From Phlebotomus papatasi (lineage: Eukaryota > Arthropoda > Insecta > Diptera > Psychodidae), in contig NC_077222.1 in the NCBI RefSeq assembly GCF_024763615.1, positions 73,036,001 through 73,100,000 of the forward strand: DNA of 64,000 bases, in the 5' to 3' direction. The translations under genes and the position numbers were made by a program. The notes beneath the pieces are model-generated. The model ran no database searches, was not told the DNA's origin, and saw nothing but the letters and a program-made list of their open reading frames with translations. Numbering within the stretch: the first letter of the stretch is position 1; each line of letters opens with the position of its first letter. Below are positions 53,386-64,000 of the stretch, piece by piece.

Positions 53386-53583
53386 TTTAGCTACAAAAAG
53401 CAAATTTTTCTCAAAAACGACGCTTTCACGGACTACCCGGTGTGAATGTCGAATCACTTTTCGAATTTCGAAGTCGCTAGGAGACACGAGATTTGCTAGG
53501 AGATTGTTTTTATTTTGGCAGCGTTGTTTTGATTCTTTTTTTGGACATTTTCTTCTGTGATTTTGCAAAATTCTAGACTTAAA
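53386..53583. promoter_or_regulatory. Divergent promoter shared by SAE1 and DYNLT2B-like gene
   Basis: Just 198 bp separate the two start codons, so transcription start sites and both 5'UTRs must lie within or across this stretch. I see no TATA box. The assignment is positional. Confidence 0.5.
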
Positions 53584-54152
53584 ATGGAACAAGTCGCTGA
53601 GAAAAGTGATGCAGGAACACCTGTTTCTAATGGTAAAGAAACTGATCAAGAAAATACCTTTCAAATCAGGCCGTCCTTGGAAAATTCTTTTCAAACTTTC
53701 CATGTCAAAGAAATAATTAAGAACTGCCTGGAAAGTGTACTCACTGGTAAGTTAATTACCTTGAGAATGCTTCAACTAATAGAAACTTAAATCATGCAAA
53801 AATATATGTAATATCATTGTCAAATATTCAGATAAAACCTACTCAAAAGAGGATGCAGCCATATGGACGAAACAGATTTCTCAAGAAGTGGGTAGCAAAA
53901 TTATGGAATTGAAGATGAAAAGGTATAAACATGTGGTGCAGGTGACTCTAGGGCAGCAGCTAGGAGCTGGATGGTGAGCTGAAATCTTTAAATTTATGAA
54001 AAAATTGTCATTTTATCAATATTTTTTGTATTATTAGTAAATACATCGCACGCTGCCGATGGGATGCAGAGAGCGATAGTCAGGTGTCGAATGTATTCAC
54101 AAATTCCAGTCTCTTTTGCATAGTCACAGTTTTTGGAGTATATTTGTATTGA
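53584..54152 (+). CDS. Tctex1-family dynein light chain (DYNLT2B/TCTEX1D2-like)
   Basis: Three exons, 53584-53746, 53832-53973 and 54038-54152, give 139 aa, the usual size for the family (human TCTEX1D2 is 142). Tctex1 light chains bind dynein intermediate chain; this subfamily serves dynein-2 in cilia. The conserved core is VKEIIKNCLESVLTDKTYS at the exon 1-2 join, then KRYKHVVQVTLGQQLGAG, RCRWDAESDSQVS and the C-terminal NSSLFCIVTVFGVYLY. Junctions are ACTG/GTAAGT, TATTCAG/ATAAA, GATG/GTGAGC and TATTAG/TAAAT, all in phase. An in-frame GTG upstream is not a credible start. An AATAAA candidate lies at 54453. I assign the family firmly; the exact paralogue is less sure. Confidence 0.88.
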
Positions 54153-55258
54153 TTGATATTGATTTAATTTTCTTGAGTTGTTTGGCGCGAAAATTTGAAT
54201 ATTTCATTGAGCACCTAGCGTGAGCACTAGCAAGGGGTTTAGTGTTTTCGATATTGTATGTACAAACCAAAATTTTTGTTCTAACGCTCACCTCACAATA
54301 ATAGTTTACAAAGCCCTTTTTACTTAAAAAAAATCAAAATCACTGTATTTCTGTAAAAATTACTGAATATAATTTAAAAGAAAAACAAATGGAGTATTAA
54401 CTAACCCTAAAAACCTCCAGTTCAGACATTACAAAATCAAATTTTGTAATACAATAAAATAAAATAATAAATCGTGCAGTAAAAATTATATCATAACATA
54501 ATTTTTATTCTCTCAATGATGAACTGGCACAAATGGATGATCACAAAAAAAGGGGGGAACAAAAAACGGTTGGCGCAAATTTAAAAGAAAGAAAAGAGAT
54601 ACCAGAATTCAGTTAGAGACAAAGACAAAGACCAACCGCCTCAAAAAAAAGTTAGTTTTTCACAGAAAAAACCACCAAGAAAGTTTAAAAATAGTGAGAA
54701 AAGTTCTCCAAAAGAAAAAGCCGCCCCACATTGACGTCCTGCTGGTGATGATCTGGAATCCATGAACCACACGATCCCTGAGAAAGACTGAAAACACAAT
54801 TTAGTTGAGTGCATCAGTTTTAAAAATTGTCCAAAAAACAACCTTTATAAAATGTCAAAAAGAAATTCGTTGCAAATAAGTAATTTAATGCCCTTCCAGC
54901 CACTGAAGAAGATCCACATCAGGATCGAAAGCATTGGGAAAAACCAAAAAAGTGTTTTCAACTTGGGGTGACTAAATTCTCACTAGCAATCACCGGAGAC
55001 ACCTCTCTGAAATAATTTTTATTGTAAATTAAATACGATAGACATAAAGCACGAATAAGCTATTTTTATAGAGTATAGAGAAGGGAATTGCATGTAGGAT
55101 AGCCCCCTTTTGCTTTGATAATCTCATTTATGAAAAGGTGCTTTAGTTCACTCAGAGTCATGAATTAAATGCCATTTCTTCTTGACCTAATAATTTTTTA
55201 ATCTGACATTTTCTTTCATTGATTAATCAGTTAGGTTAGGGCACGTGAAGTAAAAATA

Positions 55259-55332
55259 CAGTAGATTCTCCAAAATTTCAAAATTAAAAACTAGCCCGAT
55301 CTTAAAAGAGCCGAATTAGAGAGAGTCTACTG
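55259..55332. mobile_element. CAGTAGACTCTC MITE, minimal 74 bp copy
   Basis: CAGTAGATTCTCC and GAGAGAGTCTACTG are each next to a TA. The shortest member of a family whose other members reach 599 bp. Confidence 0.7.
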
Positions 55333-55839
55333 TAGAGCAAATTATTTTGTGCACCATTTCAGGTTTAAAATGAAAGAAAAATTATTTTATGTAATTTTAA
55401 TGTAGTAAGAATGTTTTCTCTAAAAGGTTATGTCACTGTACTTTGTATTTTACTAAATAAAAGTGCAAAAATGGAAAATGTGAGTTTTTAGAAGTGCAAA
55501 ACGAAGGACCCACCAGTTGGTGTTTGGAGGTTTCAATGTTAAATTTTCAGAAATTATTATTTTTTTTTTTAATTTAAGTCTCGTTCTTCTATCCGAATGA
55601 ATCATTGTTTTGCAAAATTTTTATCTAAAAATTTAAATTGCACAAAGAGAGTACAGAAAAACGTAAACTGGTCAAATTTTCTGAATAGACCAAAATCGAC
55701 GAAGATGTAGAAGACCCTAGCAAATAAGCTGCCCTATGGAACCAATTATTATCGAATAAAATGATAAAAGTCTCATGATATATTTCTTTAAATTTTTTAA
55801 AGTGTGTAAATGTCCGTCTTGACTGCCTCATTTTTTCAA

Positions 55840-56720
55840 TAAAGATTTTTTAGCCTCTGCACAAAAGACTTTCTTGTAGAATTTGATTTGTTGGACCATG
55901 AACTCCAAATGTATTCGAGACATCTTTTATACCAGCTTACGTGTTTTCCTCTACAATTGGTACACTTCACTTCCTTAGAGCAGGGATCTAGACGATGATA
56001 CTTCTTGCCGCACCTTCTACACATTGCTGTGTTCTTACATGGCGTTGTCATGTGCCCGCGTTTCTGACAGTTGAAACAAGGAATAGGGTCCGGAATGAAT
56101 GATCGTAATTATAATCTGAAATAAACAGCTTTCAGTATACTTTAGTACTTCTGAAAGATCGAAAGTAATCACAAAATGTGCCAGTGTTCTTCCATATTGG
56201 ACCGTCAACTTGGTTCTGGGTAGCTCTTTTTCAATTTTCAACGCCTTCCTTTTTAGATAGCGAAATCCACTACCTCTTAAGGCCTCAGCTATTCCATCAA
56301 CTACTTATCCCTTAAATATATTACACTATTTCTTTCTTGCTATCCTATCTTTTTGACGTTTAGGAGGCAAGAAGTCTGGTCTTATTTTGATTCTATTATT
56401 AAAGTTGCGTCCTTCTGCCTTTTGATGTCTTTAACATCTATTAGCGCTCTTAGTGAGCTCGCAACTACAAAACACGATTTGGGAGCAATTGCGTCTATAT
56501 CCTGGGACGCATTCTTTATTGTCATAAATCTTCTCGCATTGTCTATGGGTCCAATCTCCTTGTGCTGAGCGGTAAAAATCTCTTCTATTCTTCTGTTCCT
56601 TGCAGCTCCTTCCAAAGTCGAGATCGAGAAATCCCTGATCTAAGAGGGAAGAAGTCCCATTGGATCCCACCTTACAACCAAGACAACATCGCCCAATCGC
56701 CCTACATGTTGCCACCTAAT
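55840..56720 (-). pseudogene. Non-LTR retrotransposon ORF1 (Gag-like) fragment
   Basis: On the minus strand, one frame carries three zinc knuckles in a row: CFNCQKRGHMTTPC and CRRCGKKYHRLDPC (both CX2CX4HX4C), then a CX2CX3HX6C knuckle. Upstream lies sequence typical of the region before the knuckles in Jockey/I-type Gag-like ORF1 (KIEKELPRTKLTVQYGRT and beyond). The frame is broken between the pieces and no reverse transcriptase is nearby, so it is a dead, truncated LINE copy. Confidence 0.68.
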
Positions 56721-57180
56721 CTTACTAAAGCTATCTCTTGCTACTCTCTTGCTACCTATTTGCACTTTTTTTTTTAAATCCATTCCCTTCAATTAAAGTT
56801 TTTCACTATCCAACACTGAATCTCCTTTATCATATAGACTTTTGTTTGAGGTTATGATAAACGGATGGTTTTTTTCATTAATTTATTTAGTTCAAGCAAC
56901 AAAAATGTTTAGTAATTAATTTTGCAATTATTTTTAATCAATAATTTCTTAAAACTATTTTTTTAAAGAATGCGAAGACCTCTCATTTTTTTAATTTTAC
57001 ATATTTTCAATGCAAAACATTGCAATAATTCAAACAATGTATTTTCGAACATACAAATTTATTGAATGACCCCCTGACTGTCACGCTGTCACTTTCACCT
57101 TCACCTGCCACATATTTGGTTGAAAAAAGAATTGTTTTTCTCTGTGAAATATCGTGATTTCCATCTATTGAATTGCAAAA

Positions 57181-60100
57181 ATGCCGTCAGATTGGGATGA
57201 AATTAAGCGTCTGGCAGCTGATTTCCAGAAAGTTCAGCTTTCATCGACGCTACAAAGGTGAGAAATTGAGTAGTAAAATCCTTCGTTATGCATATTTAAA
57301 TGAGGATGTTTGACCAGGCTCTCAGAAAGGAACTGCATCGAAGTGGTGTCTTTGCTTGTTGAAAAAGGTCTTTTAGAGATAATCTATACAAATGATGGTA
57401 AGGAATACCTGACGCCTGATCAATTGTCCACGGAAATCCAGGATGAACTCTATGTGATTGGGGGTCGTGTGAATCTAACCGATGTCTCACGGACACTAAA
57501 TGTTGATCTGAATAAAGTAGGCATATACAGCTTTTTTATAACAAAAGCCTTATGGATATTCTGACCAGTCTACTTCCTCTTGCAGGTGACTGCTGCTGCC
57601 AATAAAATAACACACAGGGACAAGGATATCCATCTAATTCTGGGCCAACTGGTCAATGAAGACTATCTTCAGCGAGTGGCTTTGGAAATAAATGAGAAGT
57701 TAATTCAGAGTGGAGAAATATCCGCTGGAAGTCTAGCAGAGCAATATGACTTGCCAGCAGATTTCATTCTGCAGAAGATTATTGAACGAAATCTTGGGAA
57801 AACCATTCATGGAAAGAGAGATCCATCTGATCCCAAAGTTTTCTTCACCCAAACCTATATTTCTCGATGCAAAGCTAAGATTCGTGGAGCTTTAGCTGCT
57901 TTGTCTCGTCCAACGCCAATTTCTTCCATTCTGGGACAGTGTAAGCTCAAAGAGAAGATTTTTTACTCCCTCATCGATGATGTCTCATTCGATGGGAGTG
58001 TGACATCAAAGATGTCTGGTGCTCAGTATATTCCGAATGTCTACAAAAAAGCCCAGAATGAGTGGGTAACGAACCTGTTCAAGCAAAATGGGTATGTTCA
58101 GCATGATACTCTGTCTCACTTTGGCATTTCCGACGCAAAGACTTTCATTCAGCGTCAATTGCCCAACGAAGAACTAGTACATCTGGAAAAGTGTACGGTC
58201 GGGAAGAGATTTGTTGAGCAACTGGATGCCGCAATTGAAGAATGTATCTCCAGTGGATCTTATCTGGACGTCACCACAATTCTTCCGACGGATTTGAGCC
58301 AAGGAGACATCGATAAACTCTTTGAAACTGTCATGAAACCCACAACGAGTAGGAATGTCTTGATTTTGGACACTACAATCTTCACTAATGTCTTCCTGGA
58401 TCGCTTGGTGTTGCCCGTGAAAGAAATTGTGGAGGGAAATGTGAAGAAAGCCATCGAGAGTGGAAAGTATCAGCAGTACCTGGCGGAGAAACTGACGTCA
58501 GGCCGTCAGACAGGGCTCCAAGAGACCACTGGGGATTCCAAGGCTGATCGCCGAGAGGAGAGGAGGCGTAAGGCAGCTGTGGGAAAGGGTGGAGGAGGAA
58601 CCCAGGGACGTGAAACTAAAACCAAGTCCACGAAGAAGCACTATCGAGGCGGTGCAGGAGAAAAAGGTGGATTTGATTCAGATTCCGATGATAACGGAAA
58701 AGTTTCCAAGAAGAAAACCGCAGCAAGCATTGATTTGATTACACTAAAAGAAATTATTGAAGTGGTTGAATCATCTCTCAATAAGCTCAACAATGAAGAA
58801 CTGTGTTACTTGGCAAAGGATGTAGCACTGCATTTTTATCCGTGAGTCTCGAGGATGGAAATTGCTAAACTAGATTAACCGGAACGCAATTATTTTTTTC
58901 TTTCATTTTCTCTCATTGCAGGCAATTTAGCAAAGAAGCTCTCCATACGGCACAACAGGTGTACGAGGCGAGTTTGCAGAATTCCACGCAAAATCGTCGC
59001 CAGACTCATGCTGCATTGCAAGAGAAGTTGAACAATTTACTTGGTGACGTGCGTCTGTACGAGAAAGGGCTAAAGGTAAGTTGATTAAATGGATTTTTAT
59101 AGCTCTGCGATAAAGTATTAATTGCTTTTGGGTGAGATCGTATCTCGTTTCTCGCTTCTTGTGATCATCAGAGAATTTCATGTCTTCAGATCCATCTCAA
59201 ACTTTTTAAAAGTGGTACCTGCAACTTCTTTACCTTGAAAATCTGGTTTGGAGTATTAGTATTTTTTCGCTTCTTTTTAGGATTAATTGGTCAAATAAGC
59301 TATTTTGAAAGCTTAACTCAAAATTTTGTACAGTATTTGTCTCGTTTAGAATATACCGTGAACGATGCCAGCCACAAACCCAAATGGGCCTAAATACAGA
59401 AAACTAAAATTCCGAAAACCAAAATCGGGCTAAAATTCCGAAAAGCCTGTAAAGGCAAAATCGAGCAAAGCCAAAATCCCGAAAGGACCAAATCCTGAAA
59501 GCTAAAATCCTTAAAGCCGGCTTCAGACTAGAGGTTTAGCCTAGTTCTTGAATGTCTCAAAATCTTAAATTGCGAGCTATTTTATTCTTTTTTGAGAGTC
59601 TAATAGGTCATTTGTCCTTAATAATCCAATCCTAAGTTAAATTTTTCTAAAAAATCGTAATTGATAAAAAATTAGAGTAGTTAAGCCATATAACTAAACC
59701 TTAGATCTGAAGCTCGTATAATGGGCCAAAATTCCGAAAAGCTTGTAATGGCGAAATCGCGAATAGCCAAATTCCAGAATAGGTCCAAATCCCGTAAGGG
59801 CCAAAATCCCGAAAGTAAAATCCTGAATGGGCCAAAATTCCGAAAACTCATAAAGAAAGGAAAAATCGCGAATAGCCAAAATCCAGAATAGGACAAAACC
59901 CCAAAAAGGTCAAAATCCGGAAAGTTAAAATCTTGAATGGGCCAAAATTCCGAAAACTCGTAAAGGAAAAATCGAGAAAAACTAAAATCCTGAATGGCCC
60001 AAAATTCTGAAAAGCCTGTAAAGGCAAAATCGAGAAAAACCAAGGTCCAGAATAGATCAAAATCCCGAAAGGGCTAAAATCCCAAAAGCTTAAATCCTGA

Positions 60101-63100
60101 ATGACCCAAAATTCAGAAAAGCCTGTAAAGGAAAAAACCGCGAAAAGCCAAAATCCAAAATAGGTTAAAATCCCGAAATATCCCAAATATCTCAATAAGA
60201 TATCCCAATATCCCAAATGGGCCAAAATTCCGAAAAGCCCGTAAAGGCAAAATTGAGAAAAGCCAAAATCCCGAATGGGTCAAATTCTCGAAAGCCAAAA
60301 AACTCCGAATGCCAAAATCCCAATTAGACCAAAAGCCTGAAGGGAAGGAAAATATTAGATGAGCACATATTAGATAAGCACATATATTCTGTCAGTAGAA
60401 GAGGTTGAAAGTTGGGAGTGGTATAACTCAGCTCCTGATGAATATAATTGGATGAGTGAACTATTGTTGGAAAGCTTGGTCCCTTAGCTTTCAGAATCTG
60501 GTATAAGCAATATGCAATGGGTAAACCATGGTCATCCAGAACCACTTATGTCGAAGGAGACATTTTTTGCAACATCACTTTTGGCCATCCACTGTTGGGA
60601 CCAGGAGTGACCCACAATTCTCGCACATGGACTGTTTGTTAGAGGAACTCAAAGGGTATAATTTGTGGGAAAAACTTTTTTGGACATCTTACTTTTTTTT
60701 ATTCATCGACTTTTGCAAGAATTTTGAAATGTTAAAGCCAAGGAAAAAATCCTTCTATCCCATTTTCTGGACAAACTAATGAAGATATCGACTTGGAATG
60801 TTCTAAGTACTCCCCCATAAGTTGATCCAAGGAATCCAAATGTCACTTCAATTTCATCCCCACGTCTATCCTTCCCCTCCAGAAACCACTCTTTTAGGAA
60901 TATCTCAAGAACCAGACCATCGATGCATTTCATTTTTGGATATGTTTTAGAGAGTGTCCTAGTGGAGATTTCATCCATACATTCCAAAGACGTCCGACTT
61001 CTTCTTCTTGCACATGCTAATAATCTGTTCAGAAGAGCAGAATTTTTTCTGATCAATTTTCTGACCAAAGAGACAAAGTTAGCGATTTTGGTTGTTCTGA
61101 GTACCCCCCAAAAGTCAATCTAAGGAATCGAAATAACGCATGCATTTGCCTTTCATCCCACTCCTCCTCCAGAAACCACTCTTGGAAATATCTCAAGAAA
61201 TAAACCATCAATCCTTTCCATTTTTGGATATGTTTTTGACAAGGCTAAGACGGACATTTCGTCCTCAGACACCAATATCATCCAGGAATTTCTTTTTGGA
61301 ATTTAGAAAATAGGGTAAGGGCTCATAATTTTGGATAGTCTGCTTATAAGCATCGAAGTTCCAAGTTTGAAGTGCGATATTTTCAATACTAATTGACATT
61401 TCTTGATACTCTCTTTTCAGAAGAGTTGTTTAGAAACTTGTCAAGCTATTTATCGTCTTATTTTTACTAAAATTAGTTTTAATACGTTTAAAAATGAATT
61501 GATATGTAGAAGTGAATTTTACTCTTATTTTGGACAACTTGTTTATTAATTTGGCCAACTTGCCTGTAAATTTGGACAGCTAATCCGCCTCAATAGGATG
61601 CCCATTGTTCTTCATTTGATGAACCAATCTTACCAAGTCCTCTTCCTGTTCATGTAAGGGAAACGTAGAATATCACAGAAGCCCGGAAACTTTCCATATC
61701 ATTCATTAAAATGAGTTGACTTCGATACTCCAAGTACGTGCGGATTCGCTCATTCCCTGACCTTTCCGGGAGCCTTTCAAGGCATTTCTCGCTACATCTC
61801 TTTCGTAGAGATGATGCTCCTTTGTTTCTCCAGGCATTTGTCCAACCTAGTAATCACAAAAGCTAAAATTTCGTGAGAAAAACACCTGTCCAAAATAAGA
61901 ATCATCACCTCACTGGTGAATGTCTTAGAAAATTTCCCATTTTTCACACGAAAATCTAATTCACAAGGCAAATCTCACTTTAGGTCAAATGTACAAATCA
62001 CCACTAACGTGAATCAACACAATATTCAATGAGTATTCAATAATATCACTCAAAAAAGCGAAGAAACATTGGCCTCAATTCTGAGACCAAGATCAAGATC
62101 AAAATTTCAAGCTGTCAAATATTTCCAAGATCAAGATTTCATATTCTGACGCAAAGCATTTATGGAATTTAAAATGTCTTAGCTAAGAACCAAGATTTCA
62201 AGATTTTCCACACTTAACAAAACGTCACTTCTGACAAATATCTTCATTTCTTTGTCGAATTTGTTGAAATTTCCCCATATAAATTACAAAAATTAATTAT
62301 AGGTTGTATTAAATAATATATGAAAGGCCATAATCGGGAATAAAAGAAGTTCAAACAAAACTTGTAACGTGTGATAAATTCTGAAATGCTTATGCAAGGT
62401 GTGATTATTTTGCAGGTATTCTCAGGGTGTTGTACTTTGAAACGTACATCTAGAAATATGTATCATAACGATTAAATTACAAGATCAAACATAGCGTTTT
62501 TCATAGTAATTCTCTTTTTGTATAATCTCTTATAGAAATATTATATAACTCTTCAAATTGTTAGTATCTTGAAAATTCCAAGCACCTCCGAGAGGTTCTT
62601 GGAATTATTTAAAAAAAAAACAAAAAATTTGACGTTTTGAAATCTTGAAATATTGGTTCCAGAATTGCAAATCTTGATATCCACACGGTTTGTGTCTTGG
62701 ATTTCAAGATTTCAAGACATTTGACAGATTTGACATCTTGATCTTGATTTTTTGATTTCATAATACCAAAATCTTGAAATTTTCTTTGTCTTGATCTTGA
62801 TCTTGGTCTCAGAATTGAGGCCATTGTTAGTACTTAACCACAGCTAAATAAGAACTGAAGTAAACACGAAGTTCTGTCATATTTCTCGTAAGCAATTGCT
62901 CACACTGAATTTTCAACAAAGCAATTTCAACTCAAATCATATTCAAAATTTAACGTATTTAGTGTCAAAATCTTCCAAAAAGAACAAATATTTAGATAGA
63001 ATTCATTATTCATCAAATATTGGAATAAAAATCCATCATTTTAATCAATTTATTTTTAGTGTCCAATGTTATCCTCAAAGTGTCCAAAATAAGAAACTGG

Positions 63101-64000
63101 ACAAAATTATGAGCCTTTCCCCTAAGTGTTTAATTCAATGAATTGCATTTTCGAACTCATATGATATAACAAAAAAAAGCTCGAATGGCAATGTCAGGTT
63201 TCAAACTCACGCGTGATAATGCCACGAAAATTACAGAATTTCCCTACAGGTGATGGTAATCAAAAGTTTTCTGATAAACCAGTTTTGTCCCAAACACAGA
63301 AAAAAAATATTTTGTGAAAATGTTCGTAAATGTTTGTGAATTCCTATGATGGAGTTACAAAATCGTGAATCGTATAACCCACAAACAAGTTCGTAAAAGT
63401 TTGTACTTTTTTCACAAACATTGTTCGTAACATGATCATTTGACGAAAATTTTTTGTACTTTTACAAACATTTGTTCGTAAATATTCGTAAACACACAAA
63501 AAATGTTCGTAAAATTTTGTCATTTGTTCGTAAATGTTCGACAGGAAGTCGTTAATTCAGATAGGGTTCCAAATTTCCTATTATTTGGTTTGGATAAAAT
63601 ATGTTTTTTAGATTTTTTTGGTGTTTTTAATTATTTTTTTTAATACTTATACGTTTAAAGAATATTGATATCTGATTTTGAAAGTTAACAAAGTAATTTA
63701 TAATTCTGTTTCAGCTAAAATAAGAATCTCATCTCTCAATAACTTTACTGTATTTATCACTGTCTTTAGTCCTATCAAGGTTATCTTCTTTTGCAGCTCT
63801 TCCCCACTGATGTTCAGCAGCAATTGGTGAAATATTTACTAAAGACTCTTGGTACTGATATTTGCAATGAGCTCTTCTTCTATGTTGCTGCAGAAAGTGG
63901 TCTCAATTGCAATTCATCATCCCTCACGGTGGAACAGAGGAGTAACATTATGCAGGAATGTGGTCAGGAGTACAAGTCAGCCCTGACGGTACTCAATAAA
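57181..64000 (+). CDS. UFL1: UFL1, E3 UFM1-protein ligase 1 (right end cut by window)
   Basis: Exons 57181-57257, 57318-57516, 57586-58841, 58922-59075 and 63797-64000 give 630 codons, about four fifths of a protein near 790 aa. UFL1 transfers UFM1 from UFC1 to targets such as ribosomal RPL26, at the ER membrane with DDRGK1. The N-terminus (MPSDWDEIKRLAADFQKVQL) and the winged-helix regions that follow match the family. A Lys/Gly/Asp-rich linker lies near residues 405-480, before the C-terminal helical part. Junctions: CAAAG/GTGAGA, GACCAG/GCTC, AATAAA/GTAGGC, CTTGCAG/GTGAC, TATCC/GTGAGT, TTGCAG/GCAAT, CTAAAG/GTAAGT and TTTGCAG/CTCTTC, all in phase. Introns 1-3 are 60-80 bp; intron 4 is 4.7 kb and repeat-filled. 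The window ends inside exon 5 at a codon boundary. Confidence 0.95.
59395..60345. repeat. Irregular tandem array of CCAAAATCCCGAAAG-type units
   Basis: Dozens of variants of AAAATTCCGAAAAGCC, TGTAAAGGCAAAATCG, CCAAAATCC and GAATGGGCC follow one another in higher-order blocks of roughly 60-90 bp. Minus-strand frames give repeated Phe/Gly/Ile-rich peptides, which are a by-product. Related short runs occur near 27600-27780 and 50720-50870. Confidence 0.8.
59519..59720. repeat. GGCTTCAGAC-type MITE, copy D, inside the array
   Basis: GGCTTCAGACTAGAGGTTTAG to GATCTGAAGCTCGTATA. The array resumes on both sides with the same unit type. Confidence 0.7.
61313..63122. mobile_element. GGGTAAGGGCTCATAATTTTG element (1.81 kb)
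   Basis: The right end (CAAAATTATGAGCCTTTCCCC then TA) mirrors the left (TA then GGGTAAGG). Interior words link it to 45398-45824. Contains the 62071-62822 element. No transposase recognised. Confidence 0.7.
62071..62822. mobile_element. GGCCTCAATTCTGAGACC element, copy 2 (752 bp)
   Basis: TIRs of about 40 bp made of repeated CAAGATCAAGAT words, ending TTGGTCTCAGAATTGAGGCC. Same family as 34693-35746, nested in the 61313-63122 element. Confidence 0.78.
63295..63543. repeat. TTCGTAAA fold-back element, single arm
   Basis: CACAGAAAAAAAATATTTTG through TTCGTAAATGTTCGACAGG matches the left arm of 4940-5378; the other arm is absent. Confidence 0.7.
63797..64000 (+). CDS. UFL1: UFL1 exon 5 (partial)
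   Basis: After TCTTTTGCAG it encodes LFPTDVQQQLVKYLLKTLGT and the following Cys-containing stretch up to the window edge. The phase agrees with the donor at 59076. This is the only support for the gene continuing across the 4.7 kb intron, and it is good. Confidence 0.9.

Larger units (their letters stand above)
54153..57180. other. Intergenic region between DYNLT2B-like gene and UFL1
   Basis: 54153 to about 54480 is likely the light chain 3'UTR. 54500-55250 shows nothing recognisable. A 74 bp MITE (55259-55332) and a broken LINE ORF1 (55840-56720) follow. The last 120 bp before UFL1 are its presumed promoter and 5'UTR. Confidence 0.55.
59076..63796 (+). other. UFL1 intron 4 (4.7 kb)
   Basis: The other UFL1 introns seen are under 85 bp, so nearly all this length comes from insertions: the CCGAAA array (59395-60345), a MITE in it, a 1.8 kb element (61313-63122) holding another element, and a fold-back fragment (63295-63543). 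60346-61312 has repeated phrases (CCAGAAACCACTCTT, TTTTTGGATATGTTTT) but no gene. Confidence 0.65.

Noticed and set aside
53557..53583. Upstream GTG start for the dynein light chain
   Set aside because: Non-ATG and followed 27 bp later by an ATG in the same frame; the extra residues are not conserved.
59681..60298. Several overlapping minus-strand frames rich in Phe, Gly and Ile
   Set aside because: They are translations of the CCGAAA word array and repeat the same peptide phrases; no splice or start context.
59395..60345. A CRISPR array
   Set aside because: The units vary in length and order, there are no unique spacers, and the context is a eukaryotic intron.

Overview
The window looks like nuclear DNA of a fly, most likely a nematoceran dipteran. 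The genes are single-copy metazoan genes whose closest named relatives are Drosophila-type proteins (belle, nero/deoxyhypusine hydroxylase, Aos1/SAE1, UFL1, DCAF12, PHRF1). They have GT-AG introns, many of only 60-75 bp, in AT-rich DNA packed with miniature transposons. A sand-fly-like genome is possible, but the sequence alone does not settle the species. All exon joins below were found by eye from splice sites, reading phase and family conservation.

Layout, left to right. (1) 1-19.66 kb, minus strand: a PHRF1-like gene. Its N-terminal exon (19535-17204) encodes two RING fingers, a PHD finger and an RGG/Asn/Gly-rich segment. A 7.1 kb intron full of transposons follows, then a 3.9 kb exon (10080-6217) encoding a long acidic and RS-rich region. 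A donor site at its end implies that the C-terminus lies beyond the left edge, so 1-6216 is probably intron. (2) 23.1-30.2 kb, minus: DCAF12, five coding exons, 462 aa. (3) 30.5-31.6 kb, minus: deoxyhypusine hydroxylase, three exons, 298 aa. (4) 31.9-46.5 kb, plus: belle/DDX3 RNA helicase, five exons, 736 aa, head-to-head with (3). (5) 52.3-53.4 kb, minus: SAE1/Aos1, two exons, 335 aa. (6) 53.6-54.2 kb, plus: a Tctex1-family dynein light chain (DYNLT2B-like), three exons, 139 aa, head-to-head with (5). (7) 57.2-64 kb, plus: UFL1, first 630 codons, running off the right edge.

The products do not form one pathway, although several act in protein modification: UFMylation (UFL1), SUMO activation (SAE1), CRL4 substrate choice (DCAF12), RING/PHD ubiquitin ligase and Pol II coupling (PHRF1), and eIF5A hypusination (DOHH). 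They look like clustered housekeeping genes, two pairs sharing short divergent promoters.

Nearly everything between exons is repeat-derived. I see about a dozen MITE-like families, most with a TA target duplication and two with TTAA, plus long fold-back elements, two tRNA-derived SINE types, a broken non-LTR retrotransposon ORF1 and an irregular array of CCGAAA-type units. Several elements sit inside others; 502-3260 shows at least three levels of nesting. The strongest candidates for a second look are the duplicated RING module of PHRF1, the 1.49 kb TA element with opposed subterminal motif arrays and intron-like cargo (1354-2845), and the near-identical 98 bp repeats on either side of belle exon 3. 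I found no convincing wholly new biochemical system.
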